NCBI GenBank assembly: GCA_945910005.1
Contig: OX246746.1
Coordinates: 35,820,638 to 35,884,637, forward strand
DNA: 64,000 nt
Reading direction: 5' to 3'
Origin: Isoperla grammatica
Lineage: Eukaryota; Arthropoda; Insecta; Plecoptera; Perlodidae
Every line of letters begins with the position of its first letter. The stretch's first letter is position 1. Shown here one piece after another: positions 45,677 through 55,509 of this stretch. The position numbers and the translations under genes are program-made. The notes beneath the pieces are model-generated. The model searched no databases and was not told where the DNA came from. It saw nothing but the letters and a program-made list of their open reading frames with translations.

Positions 45677-46251
45677 GGTCCTAGGGATAATCGTCAGCTT
45701 TAGGGACTATCAAGTCCTAGGGATAATCGTCAGCTTTAGGGAACTGTCAAGTCCTAGGGATAATCGTCAGCTTATTAGGGACTATCAGGTCCTAGGGATA
45801 ATCGTCAGCTTTAGGGACTATCAGGTCCTAGGGATAATCGTCAGCTTTAGGGACTATCAAGTCCTAGGGATAATCGTCAGCTTTAGGGACTATCAAGTCC
45901 TAGGGATAATCGTCAGCTTATTAGGGACTATCAGGTCCTAGGGATAATCGTCAGCTTATTAGGGACTATCAGGTCCTAGGGATAATCGTCAGCTTTAGGG
46001 ACTATCAAGTCCTAGGGATAATCGTCAGCTTTAGGGACTATCAAGTCCTAGGGATAATCGTCAGCTTATTAGGGACTATCAGGTCCTAGGGATAATTGTC
46101 AGCTTTAGGGACTATCAGGTCCTAGGGATAATCGTCAGCTTTAAGGACTATCAAGTCCTAGGGATAATCGTCAGCTTATTAGGGACTATCAGGTCCTAGG
46201 GATAATCGTCAGCTTTAAGGACTATCAAGTCCTAGGGATAATCGTCAGCTT
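45677..46251. repeat. Minisatellite, 38/36-bp unit, right block
   Basis: Continuation of the array at 43775-44403 after the hAT insertion. The 36-bp form (CAGCTTTAGGG) is more frequent here than in the left block. One unit near 45740 has GGGAACTGTCAAG and another near 46095 has ATAATTGTC. Confidence 0.95.
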
Positions 46252-46879
46252 ACCGACTTGGAAGCTCGGTCTTGAATGTAGTTTGCTAAGAACAATGTGA
46301 TCGCGCACGGAAGCCCGCAAGGAAGTTGGGTAAGTCTGCAAACATGAAATACACTTCATGAGGACAGTATTACATATTTATTTCTGCTATCCTTTAGCAA
46401 AAATGAAAGCATATTTAGCAATTATAGATTTGTAAATTGAAATGGAAGATTTCTTAGCCCTCCAAATCCACATTAAAACCAAGTACCCCATACATTTATT
46501 TAATGAATGATTTTATCATGAAACACATATGTCCATACTTGCGAGTATTATCACATAAGAGACATATTAGGCATTGAAAGATTTACCGTTAGTATGCGGG
46601 GTTTCACAAATATGTGAACACCATGGCAATCACTAATCAGGTATTCATCTAATGCATGCATAGCTGTAGGTTTTAACTTTTAACTAAGCAGTAACACAAT
46701 AATGTCACCTTATTTATATTTGAATCAACAAATTATATAAGCCTCAGCAAACTCTTCCAAATACATATCATGTTTCTTACCAATCATCATGCATACAACA
46801 TCATACATTATCAATTATCATATATAATATGAGCATCATGTGTTCAGTTCCGACCAATAGATTACGTATTCCATTCACA

Positions 46880-47310
46880 CTTCTGCAATAATTAAGCGAG
46901 CGTCTCCATTAGACCTTTATGGCACTTCGTTCTGTTTTTTTGTTTGTTTGTTTTTATGTCTGTCGATAGCGGTCGAACGCAAAGTCCGATCAACTTGAAA
47001 TTTGGACCATCCACAAGCCTCGATGTGGGTTGAAGGTGTATAGTTTTGTGGCAAAAACGTTCGAAAAGTTACAAAGTTACACTATAGTTACTGTGAAACA
47101 AAATGGCGGCAAAATGTGAGATAGCCATATTTTTATAAACATTTTTCCGGTCACAAATATGTTCATTTTATGGCGATCTGATAACTAAGTATTGGCAAAG
47201 TTACACAAAAGTTACTCGAAAATAATTTTCTGGAACACAGTAACGGCAAAATGTGAGGTGGCAATATTATAGTAAATGTTTGTCCGGTCACGAATATAGT
47301 ATATGATGGT
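46880..47310 (+). mobile_element. Helitron-like 5' fragment (tentative)
   Basis: Begins near TTCTGCAATAATTAAGCGAG CGTCTCC, then GTCGAACGCAAAGTCCGATC and AACTTGAAATTTGGACCAT. The start resembles the 5' end of the Helitron-like element at 54910. Two tandem subrepeats contain CCGGTCACAAATATG and CCGGTCACGAATATA. No 3' hairpin/CTRR end was found. Confidence 0.4.
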
Positions 47311-47793
47311 CCCCTTGGTACTTTTCAACAGGAGTAGGCTACGTGCCAGTACCAGGCTTCCCCTCCTCCCTTCCTTGCTATCATTCATCAACCATCACTC
47401 ATCAGGCTAAAGAGAGCATTGGGCCCTTATAAAGTAAAGTAAAGTTATACCAGCTGATAGGGATGGGACGTTTAAACGTGGGAGTGGCTTTAAACGTTTG
47501 TACTTTTTACGCCTCGTTTAAACGTGCGTAGAAGTGTTTGTATATAAGATAAGAAACAAATATTTTAGAACGTAGCGTACTGCAGTACTAGTCTACTATT
47601 ATAGTTTTTTCTAGCTACAAATTGTAATTTTACCCAATGTTTCGGAACTTTTCGGTAATTTACTGCAAAGGTCGTTTTATTCATCTCAGGGCAGGGGATA
47701 GAGTGAGTAAAACGTTTAAACGCGAGTTTTAAAAACGGTTCAACGTTGATTAGCATCTATCAGCATAACCTAATGTATAAACTGTGTGTTCAG

Positions 47794-47917
47794 GTGTTAA
47801 TGAAGGATATCGTGACGCCTGTCCCGCCCGAAGAGGTACGAGGGATGATCAAGAAGAGCTTGGAGACCGCAGCATTAGTCAACTATACCAGACTGTCTGC
47901 AGAAGCCAAGATTGAAG
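47794..47917 (+). CDS. CADPS: CADPS exon 10
   Basis: Residues 499-539 plus one base. It reads [41 protein letters not shown]. It is closely similar to vertebrate [15 protein letters not shown] and YSRLSEYAKIE. Acceptor GTGTTCAG at 47786-47793; donor GAAG/gtgagc at 47918. The following junction is a known region of alternative splicing in vertebrate CADPS. Confidence 0.96.
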
Positions 47918-48939
47918 GTGAGCTGGTTTCACCTATCTCACTGTTCTAGGGATGTCCAGCCACAAGACCAACACTTGTGCAGGGTACCCGCTCTAACAGT
48001 AGGTTGGAGTGCTTGTTTTACAACACTATTTTAGTGGATTAACAGTTACCAACCCTGGGATCCTGGATTAAAATACTGAATGGATTTAAAAAAAAAAAAA
48101 AATTCTATTGGATAAAATTCCAATTTAAAGGCATTTTGATTGTATAATATGTAGGCCTAGGCAGATACCACTTGATAATTGCATGTTTATCCTCCAGTTA
48201 TACATATCATCTGGACATGCCTTGGTTGATGGCGTAATATTATTCAATGGTTTTGTTTTATTATGGTTTAGAAACAACTGAAAATGCATGATGACTACTA
48301 CTCCTCAATACACCCCTTGTTAACAAAGTCAAGTGATAATATTCAATACTAATAGGAATGGGTAGTCTCACATTTAAAGCCTTGCAAAATTAACAAGTAT
48401 TAGAATGAGAGAATGCTACATAATTTGTATTGAAAAAGTGCACAAAAACCAAAATTTGGTTTTGAAATAACTAAACACTGGATTTAAAAAGTTTTCAAAT
48501 ATCGTAGGCCTACCGTATTTCAATCCTTACAGTTGTTATTTTGGAAGCCAATTAAAGAATTAATAAATAGCCTAGGCCTAATTAATTAATATTCTAAATT
48601 ACAATCTGTAAGATCACAATATTTGAAGTTTTGTTAATCCAGTTTTTAGTTCTTATGAACCTAATAGTTGGTTAATAATCACTCTACGTATTAACATTGT
48701 GTAGTGTTCTTAAGATATTACTACAACACATTAATCTTGCGAGGTTTGAATAGTTTAGACTCACCTCCCTTCTTAACCTATTTCCCAACTGGTACCACAA
48801 CTTTGTCAAACTGAGTGGCCTGGGCATCCCAACCAGCATCTATTTATTATTTAATGATTGGACATTGAAGCAATTAAATAAGAGAATCCAACACAGAGCG
48901 TTGAAAGTGATTTCTTCTTTCCACGGTGACTTGGCGCAG

Positions 48940-48960
48940 GCGGTGAAGGAACGGTTCAAG
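48940..48960 (+). CDS. CADPS: Candidate CADPS microexon (21 nt)
   Basis: A pyrimidine-rich stretch (TTTCTTCTTTCC) precedes the acceptor TTGGCGCAG, and the donor is TTCAAG/gtaaac. The length is a multiple of three. Entered after exon 10 (one leftover base), it reads GGEGTVQ and passes phase on so that exon 11 continues DDLSGE. It would therefore insert seven residues at the position where vertebrate CADPS is alternatively spliced. No homologous peptide is known to me, so this is signal-based only. Confidence 0.35.
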
Positions 48961-49149
48961 GTAAACGAGCGGCTCCTTTGTATTCTGCACATGTAGACCT
49001 CATACTCGTAGACTTTAGAACAGTTGACTTGTGCATGCCTGCTTTAAGATGGAGGGATACTCCAAATATTAAAACCATAACAAATGAAGGCTTTTTAGTA
49101 GGGATGTCAATACCTAAGTGGAGATTGATGTAATTGTCATGGCTGTCAA

Positions 49150-50178
49150 CATAGGCGTGCGCAACGTCTAACATTAGACCTGGCACAAGGTGGCGTGGTA
49201 TAGCTGGGGCCTGGGGCCTGGGGCAAAGCCCCAGCCGCCGGAGGCAATTTCGCCGTAGGCGAAACATTTTTCGGTTGATACTAGGGATGACATCGGGTAC
49301 CCGGGTAACCTGGGTACCCGGCTCCAAAGTATTACCCGGAGCCGTTTTTCAGGTCCGGGTAATTTATTAGTACGTTTCTGGGCTATATTTACGCGCCAGT
49401 ATTGCTGCGGTTGATTTCGATGGAGCCAGCAGGTACGGCGCGAGCTTACCCTTCCACAACACGTGACCCGTCGGGGAACAGAACAGACGTGAACCGACTG
49501 GCATTCGTTACTGTTTGTTCATTGTTTAACATTCTGGTGAACATTCTGGCTAACACTTGTTCTATTACAATTTATTTAACTTGAAAAAGCATGTTTTATG
49601 TACGTGCTTCAGTTGTGTATTGCAAAATGTTTTTTTTTACTCGACGTGATTACTGCAGGCGTATTCCGTGGGGCTATTCGAGCAGGCGGCATGCATGTCA
49701 TTCGTCCCTCGTCTTCGCGCCCAGCGCCCTTCACAAGGCCTAGCGACGACCTTCAAATCTACCCTACACATCGAAAAATACGTTTTCTGGATCCGGGTAC
49801 CCGGGTAATATGAGAGCTGGAACCGGTTCCGAATTTTATTACCCGATGTCATCCCTAGTTGATACACTAACTTTTATGGCCTAAAACGCGATTTTAAGAC
49901 GCGACGCTTTTCACTGCCATAGGATCTTGTGGCCCCTATAGGGCTATGTTTTGTTTCATTTAAATAAAAGATAAATTAGAAATTACTAGTGCAGCCCTGG
50001 GTGAAGTGTGCTTTTGCGTAAAAACGCGCTGATGACAGTGCATTTTAATTTAAAGACTAATTTAAAGTTAAGTTTAAGGTTACTCGGCCCAGGCCGGGTC
50101 TAAAGAAATTGGAGTCCAGCGCGGCCCGACCGCCAAGTTGACACATTAGGTCCGGCCTGGGCCGTGGGCACGCCTATG
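49150..50178. mobile_element. Middle hAT-like element of the nest
   Basis: A perfect 8-bp duplication, GCTGTCAA, at 49142-49149 and 50179-50186. The termini are CATAGGCGTGCGCA and TGGGCACGCCTATG. It starts only about 50 bp inside the outer element and is itself interrupted by the 49282-49857 element. GGGGCCTGGGGC-type sequence lies near the left end. No coding content. Confidence 0.88.
49282..49857. mobile_element. Inner hAT-like element of the nest (576 bp)
   Basis: A perfect 8-bp duplication, GTTGATAC, at 49274-49281 and 49858-49865. The termini are TAGGGATGACATCGGGTA and TACCCGATGTCATCCCTA. Subterminal GGGTACCCGGGTAA motifs occur on both sides. No transposase is seen. Confidence 0.93.
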
Positions 50179-52354
50179 GCTGTCAAATAACTCACAAAAC
50201 CATCCATACCTAGTTACATGGTAGCAGTATTTGATGTTATAAAATTGTTTTCAATGTAACACGAATTCTGAAGGATTCATAATAACTCTTACTTAAAAGC
50301 TATAATAAAGAGCCTACGAAGCAAACCTCTATTGCACGCACAAGTCCTACACCCTAACCAGTGCAAGCATCCGGAAAGCACTCGACAGATACCCACATGA
50401 GGGATTTGCAACATTGGAGGAGGCATTTCCGTTTACGTTAGGCCTGTAGGACGGAATACGGTAACTACAGCCGATGACAAATAAACAAGTTACAAGAAGG
50501 TTGAGTACCAACCAACTACGGATGCGAGATGAGTGGCAATAATTCCAGCTAGTAAATAAACTCGAATTCAGTCAGCTCAGACAAATTGACCTGCAAGAAG
50601 CCACGAGTAGAAGTTTATCGCATTATCGCGTGGATAGCTCTATCACATCAGATGGATAAGAATTGTTCACAAAATAAATTTTTAGAGAAAAGGTTTTGTC
50701 TATAGGTCTGTGACAACCTTAGTTTTAAAAAAATTGTTACAAGAAAAGCCTTCCATTCAGCATAGGCTACAACAAAAATTCTAGATTTTTAGTCAATAAA
50801 TGTAGATTAGGCCTATGTTGAATATATATATTTGTTGCACAAAAAGAGTGCTCTCAAAGTGATTGTAATTTATGTAGCTACACAAACCCGTCAAGATTAG
50901 CAGTATCACTACTTGGACGCCATGTGTGCATCATGATCCAGTTGGTGGCGGGAGAAGTGTGTGTGTGGAGGGAGGGGGGGAACTAGTGACCACCACTGCA
51001 GGGAGGAAGCGACTCCCAAAGAGGATAAAGCATAGAGACTTTCTGAACACCATAATTATGGAATTACTTCAGCTTGGAAAGGAACTGGTAACTACCGCTA
51101 AAGGGTACTGAAAAGTGGATCCGTATCCGAGCAGACTATTAACGAGTAGGCCTACCCATTGACATCCCTAGTTTTTAGGTATGTCTGGAGAATTGTACAG
51201 AATTTTGGAAAGGTCATTTATAGCCCCAATGTGATTTTGTTAGAACTTTTGTAGATAATCCAGTGTTTAGTTCTTAGAGACCACATCTGGGTTTAATCGC
51301 TTGTTTCAATATTGTTAAGAGTTATCAAGATATTATTAAAAACCTTAATTTGGCATGGTTTATAGGTATATTGGAACTATCCCTCCAAGGTTAACAACAT
51401 AAATGATAGCCTACATTAGCGTACATCATTCGTACCATCTCAATTAAACATCTTTTTATGTTGCCAAACCATGCAGAAGCCTACAAGTATACCCAAACAG
51501 CTCTGCGTGCATTAAATAATTAATAAATTAATAAATCAGCAAAATATATGCAAATAAGATAAAATATAAAATACCCATAACTCTAACGATAGGTAGGCCT
51601 ACACAGAAGTTGACCCAGTCTACTAGGAGCAGAAGAATCATTGCAGTATTAATAGCCTATGAGATTGTCAAACACTATTATTGTAGTACTAAATATAGAT
51701 ATAATTATAGATATAAATGTAGATAAATATAGACCTATACAATACATAGGCATATGCCAAAAAAAATCAATAGGCCTACTTGTAACCACGATCTTTGTGT
51801 GATCAGCGACGGTTTCATCCCGACAACTGGGTATGTGATATGTTTCTTGTTAGGTATCTTGATTTTGATAACTTTCTGGCAGTAGGTCTAGCCTATGAAG
51901 GAGGGATATTAGGGAAACGTTTTGTATTGGGTAGGCCAGCCTACATATGTTCAGTTTCACGATTTGGCACCTAGGGGTTAGTGCATAGGCCTAAGCCTTT
52001 AGTAGACCCATAATTTTCAGACTCACAATAAACATAACCTTGTGTCTTAGGAGTGTAAACAGTTTAATTGATTCATACAATGTCAAAATTCAAAACTAGG
52101 CCTAGGCCTACTTAAGGTAGAATTTAGCTTAAAACATGATTGATGAGGTTACTTTCGTAAACAAAAAAAATATTAAAAATTACATGACCCTGTGCACTTG
52201 CATGAATAGTAGGCCTAGGCCTAGGTAGTGCCTTCTAGCAAACTGTAGTAGGCCTAGCCTACCATGTAGTGGCAGTATATATTTATCTGCCTATGTGTAG
52301 ACATAGGCAGACAAAGGCCTAGGCCTAGGCTTAGGGCTAGGCCTAGACCTAGCC

Positions 52355-52590
52355 TAGACATAAAGTTCATACCACATCAACTTCCAACCCTGATCCGCCA
52401 AAAGGACAATGCATAACTCGGGGGGATTTAGCCCGTAAACAAGTTTTTTTTTGTTTGTTTCTGTTTGGTTCTTTGGTTAAGCAGTCTTCTGCTAGACCTA
52501 GGCCTAGTTATATAACAACTACTTTGTCAGGTCAAGTCAAGGTTGGAACTTGATGTGGTACATAGGCCTAGGCCTAGCCTAGTTTAGAGA
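52355..52590. repeat. Inverted repeat in the GGCCTA zone
   Basis: Arms of about 25 bp: CATACCACATCAACTTCCAA CC on the left (52368-52390) and GGTTGGAACTTGATGTGGTA C on the right (about 52541-52561). They are flanked by GGCCTAGCCTAG-type sequence. Possibly a MITE. Confidence 0.6.
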
Positions 52591-52949
52591 ACAATCACCA
52601 TGTAGGCCCTTGGCTAGGCCTAGGCCTAGGGAAGTCAATGATGTACTAACCTTACTTTTTCAGGTGATGTCAATAAAAACAGGCATAGGCCTAGCCTAGG
52701 CCTAGGCACTGTGCCGACCAGTTAACAGGTTGTTCGCATATTGAGCAGTAGGTCAGCCCAAGATATGCACAATTATTAAGACTAAGCCCCACTAACCTAT
52801 CTAAAATAATCTAGCAGAAATCTAGCCTAGGCCCCTGTGGGCTCTCGTACCCTGACGTAGGCCTAGGCCTAGGCCTTGTCACTGGTCAACAGGCTAGGCC
52901 TAGGGCTAGGCCTATAGCCTAGATGTAATTTTTAAGTAAATAGTCTACC

Positions 52950-53222
52950 TTTTGGGTAATTGTACAGTATCGCTGATCGCGTTTCGTACTCAATTTTTTT
53001 CGTGGGATGTCAGGCAGCTAGGCTAGGCCTAGGCCAAGATCGACCAGATACAACAACCCCCCCTAACCGATTTGCACTCGAAAGTGACTTTGTCCGAGGT
53101 TAGGGGGGGATTGTATTGGTCGATCTTGGCCTAGGCCTAGGCTAGGCCCTAGGCTAGCTGCCCGACATCCCACGAAAAAAAGAGTACGAAACGCGATCAG
53201 CGATACTGTACAATTACCATCT
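52950..53222. repeat. Near-perfect 270-bp palindrome
   Basis: Arms of about 115 bp: left GGTAATTGTACAGTATCGCT, GATCGCGTTTCGTACTC, CGTGGGATGTC, GCCTAGGCCAAGATCGACCA; the right arm is the complement, ending CGATACTGTACAATTACC. The loop contains CTAACCGATTTGCACTCGAA. The arms differ at a few positions only. It may be a MITE; no duplication was identified. Confidence 0.85.
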
Positions 53223-53824
53223 TTTGTACTAACCGATATCCTTGCAAGTGAATGGATGTACGGAAATATGAACAATTTTTCAATACTTGACAGCATATTA
53301 TCTGTGGTGACAGACATTTGGCCGGGCCCGGATCACGGCTGTTCGAACGGTCGAACCGACTTTTTTGGTTTGGAGTTTGGACCAATGAGAACACACACGG
53401 CAAATTGATCGTATGAAACCCTAATCTAGTAGGCACTGGATAATAGTAAACAACAGCTGTCTCCTTCCTCGCTAAAAGTCAACATAACCTAAAATCTGCT
53501 CTTTAGTACCCTTAAGGCGCATCATGAATATAAAACAATTCGTTTTGTACTTAGTTACTTTTGTGTATGTAGGCTTAAAAAAGAAAAATAAGCTCAAAAT
53601 TTGTTTTCGTATCCTTTCTTCTCATGCAAGAATCAAGGCCTAGCCTAGGGATCGAGTACGGTAGTAGGTACTAGGCCTAGGCATAGGCGCCCTAGATGAA
53701 GACTGCGATTATGGTAGTTATTATTATTATTATTACACCTACAATTAATATGAAGGCTTAAGCCTTACAAAATTACGTACCCTGATTACTATTATAGGCC
53801 TAGTTCTTATAGTTTAGGCTAGGG

Positions 53825-54204
53825 CAGCGGTTCTTATAACCTGGGGTCTGCAAGTGGTGTTGAAGTGGTCCGCGGACGGAATTCCTTCCTTTTGCGTTTG
53901 TTTGTAATTTTAAATGTTTAGAAACACGCTCTTGGTAAGGCATTTAGAGACAAATCATACAGCTTTTAAAGACAAGTCTGAAAATGTGTGTCATATGCCT
54001 AGAAGATTAGAGGACTTGAAAAATGAGAAAAAGGTGAAAACGGCTGTTAGGCCTACCGCAAACCTAAGAGCATTAGAGGCGTCATACAAAATATATTTTT
54101 TAGTTGTTTCAAAGCGTTTTGCTCTTCTGTGGAACATAGGGGTCTGTGTTCAAAATTATAATTTTTTAGGAGTCTGCGGAGTGAAAACAGGTTAAGAACC
54201 GCTG
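53825..54204 (+). mobile_element. hAT-like (ZBED-type) relic, copy 2
   Basis: The termini are CAGCGGTTCTTATAACCTGG and CAGGTTAAGAACCGCTG, flanked by GGCTAGGG and TGCTAGGG (54205-54212), a 7/8 duplication. Same family as 14357-14710 but in the opposite orientation. The plus strand keeps the BED-finger fragment (53914-54195). Confidence 0.8.
53914..54195 (+). pseudogene. Fragment of ZBED-like hAT transposase, copy 2
   Basis: A 93-codon open fragment with MFRNTLLVRHLETNHTAF and RRLEDLKNEKK, parallel to the minus-strand fragment at 14392-14637. The zinc-ligand HLETNH half of a BED finger is present, but the cysteine half and the catalytic domain are absent. After KNEKK the two copies differ by small indels. 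Confidence 0.5.
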
Positions 54205-54341
54205 TGCTAGGGCATAAGCCTACGATATGCGCACTTAAATAACATATCATGCCTATATTCTCTTAGGCCTACATCTACTAGGCCTATGTTAGTTGCAGAC
54301 GTGGGGACTAGGTCCATTGCTCATTTTTCTGTAAGCAGTTC

Positions 54342-54627
54342 AAGCATTAACTACAATTGTCGGCATCATGATCAGCATCATGATCGTAGAAATACTAACA
54401 CATTATCATTACAATTCTGATTTTGACGTGACGATTTAGGTGTGAACAGCATCATAAGAACTGAGTTAGTTAACTCTTTAACAATTTCCGGATTACGATC
54501 ATGATGCCGTCAAATTGTGGATAGGGCTTCCTCACAACTAAATCGTAGTGTCGCAATTCGGATTGTCAACGGAATTTGTTCATCTTCCTACGATTGCGAT
54601 CATGATGCCGACAATTGTGGTTAAGGC
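54342..54627. repeat. MITE with inverted ends containing ATCATGATG
   Basis: Left TTAACTACAATTGTCGGCAT then CATGATCAGCATCATGATCG; right GCGATCATGATGCCGACAAT then TGTGGTTAA. An internal repeat of the same motif is at about 54490-54520. No coding content. Confidence 0.7.
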
Positions 54628-54909
54628 TTTATTATTGTATTCCTTAGTAGAGAGTTGATTTCATCATTATGCATTGGGTACATTTGATGTGTCAGCTTCC
54701 TTCCTATCTCCATTTGTTTACATTGGGTTTTGTGTTGAAATCATTGGCAGGTTTTTCATACAGTTCATTGTAAATTTTGGCTTATAATCTAATTTTAACC
54801 TCAAGTATAAATTTTAGAACTAAATATTACATCATTGAAGGGCAACCAGTCCAACATGAAATATAATTGCAGAGATGAAACCACTTGGCCTTAATGGCTT
54901 TATTATGGA

Positions 54910-55509
54910 TCTTCTGTAACTTATTAGATGAGCGATAGCGAATCTCTCCATACAACTCAATCGGCGCTTTGTCTGTTTGTTTGTGTGTGCGCCAAATTTT
55001 GTTCGTCGCGCACAGGTCGAACGGCTTGACCGATTTGGCTGAAATTTTCGGTCAACACTCGTGACCACTAAACTCGATGTTGTTAACATAATTAGCAGAA
55101 TTCGTCAAAATGCCAACATACAAAAAATTAATTACTGAAAACAATTGTTCGTCGCGCACAGGCCAAACGGCTTGACGGATTTGGCTGAAATTTTCGGTCA
55201 ACACTCGTGACCACTAAACTCGATGCTGTTAACATAACCAACAAAATTCGTCACGATGCCAACCTACAAAAAATTAATTATTGAAAAAAATCCTGTATTA
55301 TTTTTTTTAAATTCAAACTTATGGACAGATTTTAATAATTTTTTATATTTATGTCCACACTAACAAGGTCAACACCGGATACAAGTTTTGAAATTTTAAC
55401 TTCAACTGCCATTTTGTAAAAAAATATTTAGTTTTCTAATCACGGGAATTCATATTGTTTGATGTATTGACAAAAATCTCTCATCTAGCAACGCGGAGCG
55501 TTTTCCTAG
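54910..55509 (+). mobile_element. Non-autonomous Helitron-like element (600 bp)
   Basis: Starts TCTTCTGTAACTTATTAG after an A, and ends AACGCGGAGCGTTTTCCTAG before a T. The end has a short GC hairpin (AACGC-GGA-GCGTT) three bases ahead of CTAG. TC start, hairpin, CTRR end and A/T insertion without duplication are the hallmarks of Helitrons. It contains a 146-bp tandem duplication (from 55001 and 55147) with CGTCGCGCACAGG and TTTGGCTGAAATTTTCGGTC. No Rep/helicase coding. Confidence 0.65.

Larger units (their letters stand above)
42837..47793 (+). other. CADPS: CADPS intron between window exons 9 and 10
   Basis: Contents: a hAT-like element (43005-43528), a 38/36-bp minisatellite in two blocks (43775-44403 and 45677-46251) split by a larger hAT element (44404-45676), and a Helitron-like 5' fragment (46880-47310). 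A GTTTAAACG-rich inverted stretch lies at 47460-47730. The interval 46260-46870 shows nothing recognisable. Confidence 0.8.
49099..51170. mobile_element. Outer hAT-like element of a three-level nest
   Basis: The termini are TAGGGATGTCAATA and ATTGACATCCCTA, flanked by CTTTTTAG (49091-49098) and GTTTTTAG (51171-51178), a 7/8 duplication. It is interrupted by the 49150-50178 element. Its own residual interior (about 50187-51160) has no recognisable transposase; a 61-codon open frame at 50926-51111 shows no motif. Confidence 0.8.
51590..54300. repeat. TAGGCCTA-rich zone
   Basis: The palindrome AGGCCT, usually as TAGGCCTA or in tandem GGCCTAGGCCTAGG runs, occurs dozens of times, densest at 52080-53160. 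It appears throughout the window at lower density. The tract includes several hairpins listed separately. No coding content is seen. Confidence 0.8.

Noticed and set aside
47460..47755. Possible element with TAGGGATGGGACGTTTAAACG start and GTTTAAACG repeats
   Set aside because: No matching right terminus or target duplication could be found before exon 10; left as unclassified intron sequence.
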